DNA of 64,000 nt from the NCBI RefSeq assembly GCF_900105325.1, contig NZ_FNSU01000003.1, forward strand, positions 1,798,001-1,862,000, given 5' to 3'. This DNA is from Pseudomonas marginalis. GTDB lineage: Bacteria; Pseudomonadota; Gammaproteobacteria; Pseudomonadales; Pseudomonadaceae. The notes beneath the pieces are model-generated. The model had not been told where the DNA came from. It saw nothing but the letters and a program-made list of their open reading frames with translations, and ran no database searches. Both the position numbers and the translations under genes were made by a program. Positions 31,198 to 40,332 of the stretch are shown here, piece after piece. The number at the start of each line of letters is the position of its first letter. Position 1 is the first letter of the stretch.

Positions 31198-32247
31198 ATG
31201 CGCCCTCGAAATACAGAAAACAGGGACTTGCCACCCGGAATGGTGCGACGCAAACGCCCTCGTAAGAACGGCAAAGTGTGGGTCGGCTACTACTACAGAG
31301 ACTCGACAGGAAAAGAAATCTCGCTTGGCGGAGACCTGAGTAAAGCCAGATTGAAGTGGGCAGAGCTTGAGGCCAAGGAAAAGCCAGCCGATCTGACGAT
31401 GATGAAGGGAATCTTTGATCGATACGCCCGCGACGTCATCCCGAAAAAAGGCGAGCGTACCCAAAAGGACAACATGGCCGAGCTCAAACAATTGCGGCCC
31501 ATGTTCGACGGAGCGCCCATCGACTCAATCACACCAGCCAGTATCGCCGGATACCGCGACGCTCGTACCGCCAAGGTACGGGCCAATCGGGAAATCGCCC
31601 TACTCTCCCACGTTTTCAACATGGCGCGAGAATGGGGTCTGACCGAGCGGGAGAACCCGTGCCAGGGCATCCGCAAGAACAAGGAGACGCCGCGTGACTA
31701 CTACGCCAATGCCGCAGTTTGGGATGCGGTCTACGGGATGGCTGAGCCGGAACTCAAGGAAGCCATGGACCTGGGCTACCTGACAGGCCAGCGGCCAGCA
31801 GACGTGATCGTCATGCGCAGGGACGACGTTGAGGGCGATTACTTCTTGGTCACGCAAGGCAAGACAGGGCTCAAGCTAAGGATTCTGATGTGCACAGAGG
31901 AGGGAGAAAACAGCTTGGGTAGGTTGATTCGGGAAATTACGGAGAGGAATGCGGGTCACGTCTCGAAGTACCTGCTGATAAACAGACACGGAAAGCGAAT
32001 GACGAAGGGAATGCTGCGCTTGCGCTGGGACAAGGCGCGGGAGAAGGCTTGTGCCAAAGCAATCGAAAAGGGCGATCCGCTCCTCGCCGCGAAGATTGGC
32101 GGTTTTCAGTTTCGCGACATCCGACCGAAAGCGGCATCGGAAATCATCGATATTGGCGATGCAAGCTTGCTTCTAGGACACAGCAAGCAGGAGATCACGA
32201 AGCGTGTTTACAGGAGGATTGGCGCCACTGCTAAACCATCAAAATAG
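31198..32247 (+). CDS. Tyrosine-type site-specific integrase
   Basis: A 349-residue recombinase. After a basic N-terminal arm-binding part (RPRNTENRDLPPGMVRRKRPRKNG) and SAM-like domain, the catalytic domain shows LGYLTGQRPADVIVM (Arg), FQFRDIRPKAASEI (box II, with Arg where His is common), LLGHSKQEITKRVYRRIG (His and the nucleophilic Tyr). It faces the 3' end of the tRNA-Ser gene 117 bases away, its presumed attachment site. Confidence 0.94.
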   Translation: MRPRNTENRDLPPGMVRRKRPRKNGKVWVGYYYRDSTGKEISLGGDLSKARLKWAELEAKEKPADLTMMKGIFDRYARDVIPKKGERTQKDNMAELKQLRPMFDGAPIDSITPASIAGYRDARTAKVRANREIALLSHVFNMAREWGLTERENPCQGIRKNKETPRDYYANAAVWDAVYGMAEPELKEAMDLGYLTGQRPADVIVMRRDDVEGDYFLVTQGKTGLKLRILMCTEEGENSLGRLIREITERNAGHVSKYLLINRHGKRMTKGMLRLRWDKAREKACAKAIEKGDPLLAAKIGGFQFRDIRPKAASEIIDIGDASLLLGHSKQEITKRVYRRIGATAKPSK

Positions 32248-32249
32248 GC

Positions 32250-32288
32250 AAAGTTTCGGAACGCCTACCCGAAAGTTTCGGAACGCCT
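32250..32288. repeat. Two 17-bp direct repeats between integrase and tRNA-Ser
   Basis: AAAGTTTCGGAACGCCT occurs at 32250-32266 and again at 32272-32288, 22 bases apart, immediately after the integrase stop. Such pairs beside an attachment site are candidates for integrase arm-binding sites. Confidence 0.7.
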
Positions 32289-32327
32289 CTCAAAAACCGT
32301 CGTTTCCCACCCAAACCCCAGAAACAC

Positions 32328-32352
32328 AAAAGCCCCGCATTTGCGGGGCTTT
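32328..32352 (-). terminator. Intrinsic terminator of tRNA-Ser
   Basis: AAAGCCCCGC pairs with GCGGGGCTTT around a 4-base loop, followed on the minus strand by TTTTGTGTTT. It would terminate transcription of the tRNA-Ser gene and, in the other direction, of the integrase. Confidence 0.7.
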
Positions 32353-32363
32353 CGTTTGAATCT

Positions 32364-32454
32364 TGGCGGGAAACCAGGGATTCGAACCCTGGGAACGCTA
32401 TTAACGTTCGCCGGTTTTCAAGACCGGTGCATTCAACCACTCTGCCAATTTCCC
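32364..32454 (-). tRNA. tRNA-Ser, anticodon UGA
   Basis: 91 bases including encoded CCA (TGG at 32364-32366 on the plus strand). The minus strand begins GGGAAATTGGCAGAGTGGTT, has the anticodon TGA (complement of TCA at 32418-32420), a long variable arm and the T-loop GGTTCGAATCC. It reads UCA serine codons. The integrase nearby points at its 3' end, so the prophage has used this gene as its attachment site while keeping it intact. Confidence 0.96.
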
Positions 32455-32558
32455 TTGTGCATCACAGGATTAGGGTAGCCCATCCTGTCTCAGCGGGCGC
32501 CATAATACCCGAATGAAACACACTGTCAAACTCTCGCCATCGCTTGTTACAGAGCGTC

Positions 32559-32567
32559 TGTTATGAT
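32559..32567 (+). promoter_or_regulatory. Possible extended -10 promoter for yccA
   Basis: TGTTATGAT on the plus strand gives an extended -10 (TG-N-TATGAT) about 40 bases ahead of the yccA ATG; no clear -35 is seen. Confidence 0.4.
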
Positions 32568-32606
32568 CTTTGCGACTGAACGTTTCAAAACCGAAGGAGT
32601 GTCGCC

Positions 32607-33278
32607 ATGCGCGAACAGAATTACGCAGTGAATGGTAACGCGCAGGCTGAGCAGCTTGAAGTCAGCCGCGTGTTGCGCAACACCTATGGCCTGCTCGCCC
32701 TTACCCTCGCATTCAGCGGCTTAATGGCGTTCGTGGCCCAGCAGATGCACGTCGGCTACCCGAATATCTTTGTCGTACTGATCGGTTTCTATGGCCTGTT
32801 CTTCCTGACCAACAAGCTGCGTGACTCGGCCTGGGGCCTGGTGTCGGCGTTTGCCTTGACCGGTTTCATGGGCTTTATCCTCGGCCCGATCCTCAACCGT
32901 TACCTCGGCATGGCCGGTGGTGCGGAAGTGGTCAGCTCGGCGTTTGCCATGACCGCCCTGGTGTTTGGTGGTCTGTCGGCCTACGTGCTGGTCACCCGCA
33001 AGGACATGAGCTTCCTGGGTGGCTTCATCACCGCGGGCTTCTTCGTGTTGCTGGCGGCGGTGGTGGCGGGCATGTTCTTCCAGATCAGCGGCCTGCAACT
33101 GGCGATCAGCGCGGGTTTTGTGCTGTTCTCCTCCGTGTGCATCCTGTTCCAGACCAGCGCCATCATCCACGGCGGTGAACGCAACTACATCATGGCGACC
33201 GTCAGCCTGTATGTGTCGATCTACAACCTGTTTATCAGCCTGTTGCAGATCTTCGGCATCATGAGCCGCGACGACTGA
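32607..33278 (+). CDS. yccA: Bax inhibitor-1/YccA family membrane protein
   Basis: A 223-residue protein with seven hydrophobic segments and the family cores LRNTYGLLALTLAFSGLMAFV, NKLRDSAWGLVSAFALTGFMGFILGPIL and GGERNYIMATVSLYVSIYNLFISLLQI. In E. coli YccA modulates the FtsH protease in the inner membrane. The ATG follows AAGGAG. A strong terminator follows. Confidence 0.93.
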   Translation: MREQNYAVNGNAQAEQLEVSRVLRNTYGLLALTLAFSGLMAFVAQQMHVGYPNIFVVLIGFYGLFFLTNKLRDSAWGLVSAFALTGFMGFILGPILNRYLGMAGGAEVVSSAFAMTALVFGGLSAYVLVTRKDMSFLGGFITAGFFVLLAAVVAGMFFQISGLQLAISAGFVLFSSVCILFQTSAIIHGGERNYIMATVSLYVSIYNLFISLLQIFGIMSRDD

Positions 33279-33293
33279 TTTACTCGCTGCATA

Positions 33294-33328
33294 AAAAATG
33301 CCCCGTATCGAAAGATGCGGGGCATTTT
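33294..33328 (+). terminator. Intrinsic terminator after yccA
   Basis: AAAATGCCCCG pairs with CGGGGCATTTT around a 12-base loop and is followed on the plus strand by TTTTTGTTTTC. Its A-rich flank suggests it can work in both directions, ending the convergent murB operon as well. Confidence 0.8.
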
Positions 33329-33341
33329 TGTTTTCGGGGTA

Positions 33342-34361
33342 TCAGTACTGGTTGGGTTCCATTTCCAGCTCGACCTTGAAACGCTGGGCGATGTCGCGCT
33401 GGATACGCTGGGCCAAGTTGGCAATATCGTGCCCTGTGGCGCCGCCATAGTTGACCAGCACCAGCGCCTGCAAGGCATGCACGCCGGCATCGCCGTCACG
33501 AAAGCCCTTCCAGCCGGCCTTGTCGATCAGCCAGCCAGCGGCCAGCTTCATCTGCCCATCCGCCTGTGGGTAAGCCACCAGGTCCGGATACTGTGCCTGT
33601 AACTCTTCAGCCAGGGCTTTGGACACCAACGGGTTCTTGAAGAAGCTGCCGGCATTGCCAAGCACTGCCGGGTCGGGCAATTTTTCGCTACGGATGCTGC
33701 AAATCGCGCGACTGACATCGCTCGGTGTCGCCTCGGTGATCCCCTGCCCTGCCAGGCGCTGCTGCACTGGGCCGTAGTCGAGCTTGAGGTGGCTGGCGCG
33801 GCTCAGGGCAAAGCGTACCCGCAGGATCAACCAGCGCCCGGTTTCGTGCTTGAACAGGCTGTCGCGGTAGGCAAAGTTGCATTCTTCCAGGCTGAAATCG
33901 CGCAACTCGCCCGTCTGGCGATCGAGGGCGGTCAAGCCGGCAAAGACGTCCTTGATCTCCACACCGTAGGCACCGATGTTCTGCATGGGGGCGGCACCGA
34001 CGGTGCCGGGGATCAGGCTGAGGTTTTCCAGACCACAGAAGCCCTGCTCCAGGGTCCACAGCACAAACGGGTGCCAGGCCTCGCCTGCTTCGGCTTCGAC
34101 CACCACCTGCACGCCATCATCCTGCAGCACGCGAATACCCTGGGTGGCCATGCGCAACACCAGGGCAGGAATGTCCTGGGTCAGCAGCAAGTTGCTGCCA
34201 CCGCCGATCACCAGCAAGGGCAACGCCTGGGTCGACGCATAGGCCAGTGCCTCGCGCACATCGGCGTCACTGCGGGCCTCGGCGAACAGTCGGGCACGCA
34301 CATCAATGCCAAAGCTGTTGAATGGCTTGAGCGACACCTGCGCCCGCACTTGCAAGGTCAT
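33342..34361 (-). CDS. murB: UDP-N-acetylenolpyruvoylglucosamine reductase
   Basis: A 339-residue FAD enzyme of type I MurB. It has FNSFGIDVRAR, LVIGGGSNLLLT, the FAD-binding GTVGAAPMQNIGAYGVEIKD and FFKNPLVS (catalytic Ser region GSFFKNP). It reduces the enolpyruvyl group to make UDP-N-acetylmuramate for peptidoglycan. It overlaps the phosphatase gene by ATGA, the last gene in a minus-strand operon starting with exbB or comEC. Confidence 0.97.
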   Translation of the reverse strand: MTLQVRAQVSLKPFNSFGIDVRARLFAEARSDADVREALAYASTQALPLLVIGGGSNLLLTQDIPALVLRMATQGIRVLQDDGVQVVVEAEAGEAWHPFVLWTLEQGFCGLENLSLIPGTVGAAPMQNIGAYGVEIKDVFAGLTALDRQTGELRDFSLEECNFAYRDSLFKHETGRWLILRVRFALSRASHLKLDYGPVQQRLAGQGITEATPSDVSRAICSIRSEKLPDPAVLGNAGSFFKNPLVSKALAEELQAQYPDLVAYPQADGQMKLAAGWLIDKAGWKGFRDGDAGVHALQALVLVNYGGATGHDIANLAQRIQRDIAQRFKVELEMEPNQY

Positions 34362-34822
34362 AACCGCCCCTTCAATTCGATCACCAGTAAATCACACGCC
34401 CGCTCGATCAGGTCCAGGACCCGTTCGAAGCCTTGTTCGCCTTCGTAGTAGGGATCCGGCACCTCGTCCACTTCAGCCTCATAGCGCCGCAGAAACAGGT
34501 CCAACTCCGCCTTGCCCTGGCCGGGCTGCATGGCCTTGAGGTTGCGCAGGTTGCTGTGGTCCATGGCCAGGATCAGGTCGTAGCGCGCAAAGTCGGCGCG
34601 GGAGACCTGCCGGGCCCTCTGGGCCGACAAATCATAGCCGCGCACCAGCGCCGCACGTTGGCTGCGCTGGTCCGGCGGGTTGCCGACATGCCACTCGCCG
34701 GTGCCGGCGGACGCTACGTCGACCTGCCCCGCCAACCCGGCTTCGCGCAATTTATGGCGCAGTACGCCCTCAGCGGTGGGCGAGCGGCAGATATTGCCCA
34801 GGCAGACAAACAGAACCTCCAT
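34358..34822 (-). CDS. Low-molecular-weight protein tyrosine phosphatase
   Basis: A 154-residue protein with the P-loop CLGNICRSP (Cys7, Arg13) at the N-terminus and the general acid DPYYEGEQGFE near residue 119, the full catalytic set. It may act on tyrosine kinases of polysaccharide export. It joins kdsB by overlapping TGATG and murB by ATGA. Confidence 0.95.
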   Translation of the reverse strand: MEVLFVCLGNICRSPTAEGVLRHKLREAGLAGQVDVASAGTGEWHVGNPPDQRSQRAALVRGYDLSAQRARQVSRADFARYDLILAMDHSNLRNLKAMQPGQGKAELDLFLRRYEAEVDEVPDPYYEGEQGFERVLDLIERACDLLVIELKGRL

Positions 34823-35586
34823 CAGGCCCCCAGCAGGCGACGGACGCGCTCAAGGTCTTCCGGGGTATCGACACCCGCAGGCGGTGCTTCCAGAGCATCG
34901 CCCACGTGGATGCGTACGCCGTGCCAAAGGGCTCGGAGTTGCTCCAGGGATTCGGTATTTTCCAACCAGCACGGCCCCCAGCTGACGAAGTCATGCAGAA
35001 ACCCCGCACGATAGGCGTAGATACCTATATGGCGACGATACGGCACGCCTTCCGGCAGCAGGTCAGGGTTCCTGGCGAAGGCGTCGCGCGCCCAGGGCAA
35101 GGTCGAACGGCTGAAGGTCAGCGCCAGGCCGTTGACATCACTGACCACCTTGACCACGTTCGGGTTGAACAGGGTGTCGATGTCTTCAATCGGCTCAGCC
35201 AGGGTCGCCATACGCGCTTCACCGTGGGCGGCCAGGTTGGCGGCCACCTGGTCGATCACGCCCGGCGGGATCAACGGCTCGTCGCCTTGCACATTGACCA
35301 CGATGGCGTCTGGCGCCAGGCCCAACTGCGTGGCCACTTCGGCCAGGCGATCGGTGCCGGAGTTGTGATCTTCACGGGTCAGCACCGCTTCGGCGCCGAA
35401 CCCTTTGCAGGCTTCGATGATGCGCGGGTCATCAGTGGCCACCACGACACGCTCAGCGCTGCTTTTGCAGGCCTGCTCCCACACCAGCTGGATCATCGGC
35501 TTGCTGCCGATCAGTTGCAGCGGCTTGCCCGGCAGGCGTGTCGAGGCGTAGCGGGAAGGAATGACAACGGTAAAGGCTGTGGTCAT
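34822..35586 (-). CDS. kdsB: 3-deoxy-manno-octulosonate cytidylyltransferase
   Basis: A 254-residue enzyme with FTVVIPSRYASTRLPGKPL, VVATDDPRIIEAC and VVNVQGDEPLIPP, the CMP-Kdo synthetase signature. It activates Kdo for the lipopolysaccharide core. It overlaps its neighbours by one to four bases. Confidence 0.97.
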   Translation of the reverse strand: MTTAFTVVIPSRYASTRLPGKPLQLIGSKPMIQLVWEQACKSSAERVVVATDDPRIIEACKGFGAEAVLTREDHNSGTDRLAEVATQLGLAPDAIVVNVQGDEPLIPPGVIDQVAANLAAHGEARMATLAEPIEDIDTLFNPNVVKVVSDVNGLALTFSRSTLPWARDAFARNPDLLPEGVPYRRHIGIYAYRAGFLHDFVSWGPCWLENTESLEQLRALWHGVRIHVGDALEAPPAGVDTPEDLERVRRLLGA

Positions 35587-35768
35587 TTATCCAGGCGCTC
35601 GTCGGTGGTCAGGGTGCGGGCTTCGCTTTCCAGCATTACCGGGATGCCATCACGGATCGGGTACGCCAGGCCGGCGCCCTTGCTGATCAGCTCGGTTTTA
35701 TCGGCGCTGAGCTTGAGCGGGCCTTTGCAGATCGGGCAAGCGAGGATGTCGAGCAGTTTGGTGTCCAT
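35583..35768 (-). CDS. Trm112-family small zinc-binding protein
   Basis: A 61-residue protein from the ATG at 35768. It has LLDILACPICKGPL (Cys pair), LISKGAGLAYPIRDGIPVML and ends TTDERLDK, the YcaR/Trm112 pattern. It overlaps kdsB by four bases and lies after lpxK, the usual order in gammaproteobacteria. Trm112-like proteins stabilise methyltransferases; in bacteria the role is not settled. Confidence 0.93.
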   Translation of the reverse strand: MDTKLLDILACPICKGPLKLSADKTELISKGAGLAYPIRDGIPVMLESEARTLTTDERLDK

Positions 35769-35791
35769 GAGTGTTTCCTGGAAAAAAGCGT

Positions 35792-36802
35792 TTAAGGCAA
35801 AAGACGGGCGGGCAGCAGGCGCATCAGCTGCGTGTCGAACCAGGCGACGAACGCCGGCGACGGCACCGCATCCACCGCAAGGTACCACCAGTCGGGCTGG
35901 GCAAAGGCGCGGCACTTCACCGCGTCCTTCTCGGTCATGACCAGTGGCAATGACGGGGTAAAACTCAAGACCTCGGCACTGTAGGGCGCATGGTCGGCGA
36001 AAGCATGGGGAATCGGCTGCCAGTGTAGCGTTTCGAGGGTGTTGAAGAAACGTTGCGGGTTGCCGATACCGGCAACCGCATGTACCTGCTGCCCCTCAGG
36101 AAAATACGCCAGCGACTGGCGCTCGCCGCTGTGCAGGTTGACCAATGCGGTAGGTTGCAGGCGAAATCCAAAGCCGTCGTCGCGATCCGAGCCAGCACCG
36201 TTGTAGAGCAGTGCATCCACACTGTGCAAACGCTCAACCGGTTCGCGCAACGGCCCCGCCGGCAGGCAACGGCGATTGCCCAGGCCCCGGGCGGCGTCGA
36301 TCAGCACCAGTTCCAGGTCACGGGCCAGGCGGTAGTGTTGCAGCCCGTCGTCGGAGAGGATCAGGTCGAGGGTCTCGCTGGCAAGCAAGGCCTGCACCGC
36401 ACGACTGCGGTCGGGATCGATCATCAGCGGCACGCCGCAGCGCTGCACGATCAGCAAAGGCTCGTCGCCCGCCACCGTGGCGCTGTGGCTCGCCTCGACG
36501 CGCCATGGCAACTGCGGCGGCTTGGCGCCATACCCGCGACTGACCACACCCACCCGCAGGCCACTGCGCCGACAGTGTTCGATCAACCACAGGATCAACG
36601 GCGTCTTGCCGGTGCCGCCCACGGTGATATTACCGACCACCACCACCGGCACCGGCGATTGATAGATCTCGCCCTCTCCCGCCAGGAACCGCGCGCGCTT
36701 GCGCTGCACCACCCGGCGATACAACGATTCCAGCGGACGCAACAACGCCAGTGCCGGATGGCCCTCGTACCAGGCCTTGAGCAAACGATCGGACATGGCC
36801 AT
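35792..36802 (-). CDS. lpxK: Tetraacyldisaccharide 4'-kinase
   Basis: A 336-residue protein with VVGNITVGGTGKTPLILWLIE (Walker A), SRGYGAKP and ILSDDGLQHYRLARDLELVLID, the LpxK pattern. It phosphorylates lipid A disaccharide in the cytoplasmic membrane to make lipid IVA. It joins exbD at the shared base 36802. Confidence 0.97.
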   Translation of the reverse strand: MAMSDRLLKAWYEGHPALALLRPLESLYRRVVQRKRARFLAGEGEIYQSPVPVVVVGNITVGGTGKTPLILWLIEHCRRSGLRVGVVSRGYGAKPPQLPWRVEASHSATVAGDEPLLIVQRCGVPLMIDPDRSRAVQALLASETLDLILSDDGLQHYRLARDLELVLIDAARGLGNRRCLPAGPLREPVERLHSVDALLYNGAGSDRDDGFGFRLQPTALVNLHSGERQSLAYFPEGQQVHAVAGIGNPQRFFNTLETLHWQPIPHAFADHAPYSAEVLSFTPSLPLVMTEKDAVKCRAFAQPDWWYLAVDAVPSPAFVAWFDTQLMRLLPARLLP

Positions 36803-37230
36803 CAGGGTTGGCTCGCCGCCTCGACAGTGCTCATGCGCAGATGGCTGAAACCGAGCTTGCCGGCAGCGTCCATCGCAGTGATCACGGCCTGGTGCTGGGT
36901 CTTGCCATCGGCACTGATGGACAACGGCATCTTGGTATCGCCGCCGGACTCTTTCTCCAGGGCCGCCATGAGGCTGGCGAGGTCGTTTTTCTCGAGCACC
37001 TGGTTATTCACCGAAAACGCGCCGTCGGCGCTGATGGCGATGTCCAGTTGCTTGACTTCCTGGTCTTCGGCCGGCGAACCACTCACGGCTTCCGGCAGGT
37101 CGACGCGCAGTTCGGTCTGCCGGGTGAAGGTGGTGGTGACGACAAAAAACAGCAGCAGGATAAACACCACGTCGATCAACGACGCGAGGTTGATGTCGAC
37201 ATTTTCCCGTTGCTTGCGGCGAAATTTCAC
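36802..37230 (-). CDS. exbD: Biopolymer transport protein ExbD
   Basis: A 142-residue protein with one transmembrane helix near residues 15-35 (INLASLIDVVFILLLFFVVTTTF, with the essential Asp) and a periplasmic domain. With ExbB it makes the proton-driven motor that energises TonB or, in this genomic position beside lpxK, lipid-related transport. It overlaps exbB by ATGA. Confidence 0.95.
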   Translation of the reverse strand: MKFRRKQRENVDINLASLIDVVFILLLFFVVTTTFTRQTELRVDLPEAVSGSPAEDQEVKQLDIAISADGAFSVNNQVLEKNDLASLMAALEKESGGDTKMPLSISADGKTQHQAVITAMDAAGKLGFSHLRMSTVEAASQP

Positions 37231-37862
37231 GCTTTGCCCCCAACCAGGTCCACATCACGGTCGCCCTGCACCACTTCCACCAGCTTGATGGCTTCCTGCT
37301 CCATACCGACCACCAGTTCATCGATGCGCCGCTGCAGGAAACGATGGAAGAACACCGAAGGAATACCGACCATCAGGCCCGCCGCCGTGGTAATCAGGGC
37401 CTTGGAGATACCGCCGGCCAGCACGGCCGCGTTGGTGGTCATGCCCGAGCCCATGAACGAGCTGAAAATATCGATCATGCCCAGTACCGTCCCCAGCAAA
37501 CCGAGCAACGGCGCCATGGCTGCGATGGTGCCGAGGGCGTTGATATAGCGTTCCAGTTCATGGATGACCCGGGCGGCGGCCTCTTCGATGCACTCCTTCA
37601 TGATCTCGCGACCATGCTTGGAGTTGGCCAGGCCGGCGGCGAGGATTTCACCCAGGGGCGAGTTGGCGCGCAGTTCCTTGAGTTTGTCCTTGTCCAGCTG
37701 CTTGTTCTTGATCCAGCTCCAGACCTGCCCCAGCAGATGCTCGGGGGTGACGCGACTGGCGCGCAGGGTCCACAAACGTTCGGCAACGATGCCGAGTGCG
37801 GCGATGGAGCTCAGGATGATGGGCAACATCATCCAGCCGCCAGATTTGACCAATTCCCACAC
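37227..37862 (-). CDS. exbB: MotA/TolQ/ExbB proton channel protein
   Basis: The GTG at 37862 after GAGGGG gives 211 residues starting VWELVKSGGWMMLPIILSSIAALGIVAERLW. Three membrane helices include the channel segments AAMAPLLGLLGTVLGMIDIFS and TNAAVLAGGISKALITTAAGLMVGIPSV. It pairs with the overlapping exbD. An upstream start at 38015 would run back into comEC and is unlikely. Confidence 0.95.
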   Translation of the reverse strand: MWELVKSGGWMMLPIILSSIAALGIVAERLWTLRASRVTPEHLLGQVWSWIKNKQLDKDKLKELRANSPLGEILAAGLANSKHGREIMKECIEEAAARVIHELERYINALGTIAAMAPLLGLLGTVLGMIDIFSSFMGSGMTTNAAVLAGGISKALITTAAGLMVGIPSVFFHRFLQRRIDELVVGMEQEAIKLVEVVQGDRDVDLVGGKA

Positions 37863-37971
37863 AGTGAATGTCCCCTCGAAAAAGTGCGCCACTTTACCAT
37901 ATAGGTTCGGCGGCGGGGTTCGTCGGCCATGGACCCGTCTGTCCCAGGCGCCGGCCTTTGGCATGGCCGGC

Positions 37972-40197
37972 TCAGGGTAACGTTTCGCGCCAAAAACGGC
38001 GTTGACTACGCGCAACAGTGGGTGGCTGGAAAGCCCCTAATTGCACGCGCACCGCGCCCAGCTCGGCACTGTCGTATATCTGGCTGCCCAGTCGCTGGTA
38101 GCGCTCCACCACCTGCGGGTGAGGATGGCCGAACGCATTGCCACGCCCACGGGAAATCAGCACCGACGTGGGCGCCAGCCGCTGTAGAAAAGGCCACGAC
38201 GACGAACTGCGGCTGCCATGGTGAGGGGATTGCAGCCAGTCGGTGTGCACGGCCAACGAAGACGCGAGAAATGCTCGCTCGGCAGCCCGATCAATATCCC
38301 CCGTGAGCAGCAGCCGCTCACCGTTGGCCTGGACCTGCAGAACACAGGACTTGGGGTTGCCATCAATCGCATCAGGCCACTGCCACAGCTCGAATGCCAC
38401 ACCGTCCCACTCCCACTGTTCGCCGCTGACGCAGGGCTGGGTGGCGAGAAACGCGGGCAACCCCTCGGTTTCACCGCCCACGACACGCCGGATCGGCAAC
38501 CCTCGGGCAACAGCCGACGCCCCACCGGCATGATCGGCGTCGGCGTGGCTCAGCAGCATCATATCCAGCGTCCCGACGCCGAGCTTTTTCAACGCGGGCA
38601 CTACCACACGGGCACCGAGGTCAACCGTCCCCGAACGCGGGCCGGCATCGTAGAGCAACGTGTGATGGCGGGTACGCAGGATCAAGGCCTGACCCTGCCC
38701 GACATCCAGCTGTACCACCTCCATCCGCCCATGGGGCACGAGCTCGCGGGGTGGAAACACGGCCAACAACAGCAGTGGCAAGCCCAGGGGCCGAAACGGC
38801 ACGCCGCTGGGCAGCAATAACAGCACCGCGCCGACCAGGCTGATCAGCCAGTAACCCAGGGGCACTTCGGCCGGTATCCAGGCAGGCATTAGCCCAGCGA
38901 GCCATGCCAAGCCCCGGAACAACTCGTCAAGCGCCCCACCCGCCAGCCACAACAAGCCCTCACCCGCATACGGCAGCGGCAACAATGTGCTCCCCAGCAA
39001 CGCCAGGGGCAACACCACCAGGCTGATCCACGGCACGGCAACCAGGTTGGCCAGCGGCGCACTGACGCTGACGGGCAAGCCGAGCACCAGCAACACAGGA
39101 AACAGACCAACGGCAATCAAGCACTGGGGACGTGTCCATGCCTGCCAGACACTCCACGGCCCCAAGCGCCCACCAAATCCCAGGACCAGCACCGCGACAG
39201 CCATGAAGGACAGCCAGAATCCGGGTTGCAGGCTGGCCAGTGGCTCCAGGATCAGCACGCCATTGAGTGCCAGCAACAACGGCCACCAGAAGCCCAGATG
39301 ACGAAAGCGCAGGCGCCACAACAACACCAGCCCCACCATGACGCAGGCCCGTTGCACCGGCACGCCAAACCCTGCCAGCAGGCCGTACCCCAGCGCGGCG
39401 GCAAACCCCAGGCCGCACGCCCACGGCAGCCACGGCCAGGTGCGGGGCCAGCAGCCGTAGCGTGCAAGTAGCGCGACCAAGCCGTAGATCAACCCCGCCA
39501 GCAAGCCAATGTGCTGGCCGGAAATCACCAACAGGTGCACCGTGCCGGTGTCCTGCAACACCTGCCAGTCTTCGGCCGCCAGCCCGGAGCCATCCCCCAG
39601 CACCAAAGCCGCCAGGCCCGCCTCGCGGCCTTGGGCATCCACCGCCATCAGGCGTTGGCGGACCGTGTCACGCCAGGCATGACGCGCCGGCGCCAGGCGC
39701 TCACCATCCTTCACCGAGCCGGTGGCGCCAATGCGCTGGGCCAGCAGCCAGGCCTCCTGATCGAAACCGTGAAAATTGAGCAGCCCGGCAGGCCGTTTCA
39801 GCGTCACGGCCAGACGCCAGCGCTCGCCACTGCGTACCGGCGGCCCGCCGTGCCAAAACACCCGGATGCGCTTGGGCAACCGGGCGTTGCGCGCCTGGCT
39901 GTCGGCCAGCTCAAAACGCACGCCCGTCCCTGTCTGCTGCGGCAACCCGGTTACACGGCCTTCCAGCCATCGCGTCTGGCCATCCAGCACCGGCCGTAGT
40001 CGATCATCCAGCGCCCACTGCGCGCTGATGCAGGCCCAGCTCAAACCCAGCAGGAAAAATGCCAGTGGCGACGTACGAAAAGGCAATAGCATCAATGCCA
40101 GCACCAACATGGCTATCAGCCACCCCGTCGACGGCAACGCCGGTAGAAAGCGCAAGGCAAGCAGCCCCAGCGCGAGCGCGAACATCCCTGTCTTCAT
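37972..40197 (-). CDS. comEC: DNA internalisation competence protein ComEC/Rec2
   Basis: A 741-residue membrane protein. It has an N-terminal DUF4131/OB region, the competence domain with about ten membrane helices (GDGSGLAAEDWQVLQDTGTVHLLVISGQHIGLLAGLIYGLV), and a C-terminal metallo-beta-lactamase domain (HADADHAGGASAV, SPHHGSRSSSSWPFLQRL). It forms the inner-membrane DNA import channel. Full length. Confidence 0.95.
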   Translation of the reverse strand: MKTGMFALALGLLALRFLPALPSTGWLIAMLVLALMLLPFRTSPLAFFLLGLSWACISAQWALDDRLRPVLDGQTRWLEGRVTGLPQQTGTGVRFELADSQARNARLPKRIRVFWHGGPPVRSGERWRLAVTLKRPAGLLNFHGFDQEAWLLAQRIGATGSVKDGERLAPARHAWRDTVRQRLMAVDAQGREAGLAALVLGDGSGLAAEDWQVLQDTGTVHLLVISGQHIGLLAGLIYGLVALLARYGCWPRTWPWLPWACGLGFAAALGYGLLAGFGVPVQRACVMVGLVLLWRLRFRHLGFWWPLLLALNGVLILEPLASLQPGFWLSFMAVAVLVLGFGGRLGPWSVWQAWTRPQCLIAVGLFPVLLVLGLPVSVSAPLANLVAVPWISLVVLPLALLGSTLLPLPYAGEGLLWLAGGALDELFRGLAWLAGLMPAWIPAEVPLGYWLISLVGAVLLLLPSGVPFRPLGLPLLLLAVFPPRELVPHGRMEVVQLDVGQGQALILRTRHHTLLYDAGPRSGTVDLGARVVVPALKKLGVGTLDMMLLSHADADHAGGASAVARGLPIRRVVGGETEGLPAFLATQPCVSGEQWEWDGVAFELWQWPDAIDGNPKSCVLQVQANGERLLLTGDIDRAAERAFLASSLAVHTDWLQSPHHGSRSSSSWPFLQRLAPTSVLISRGRGNAFGHPHPQVVERYQRLGSQIYDSAELGAVRVQLGAFQPPTVARSQRRFWRETLP

Positions 40198-40332
40198 GAA
40201 CCCTCCTTTTCAAGTGATCCACTCAGTCTTAGACGAGGGCCCAGCGTGTCCTATGATGTTTTGTCACAAAGTCTGAATTTTCTGTTTATAGAATGCGGGC
40301 ATACTTGCCCCTCGAACTGACCTGGACCCCCT

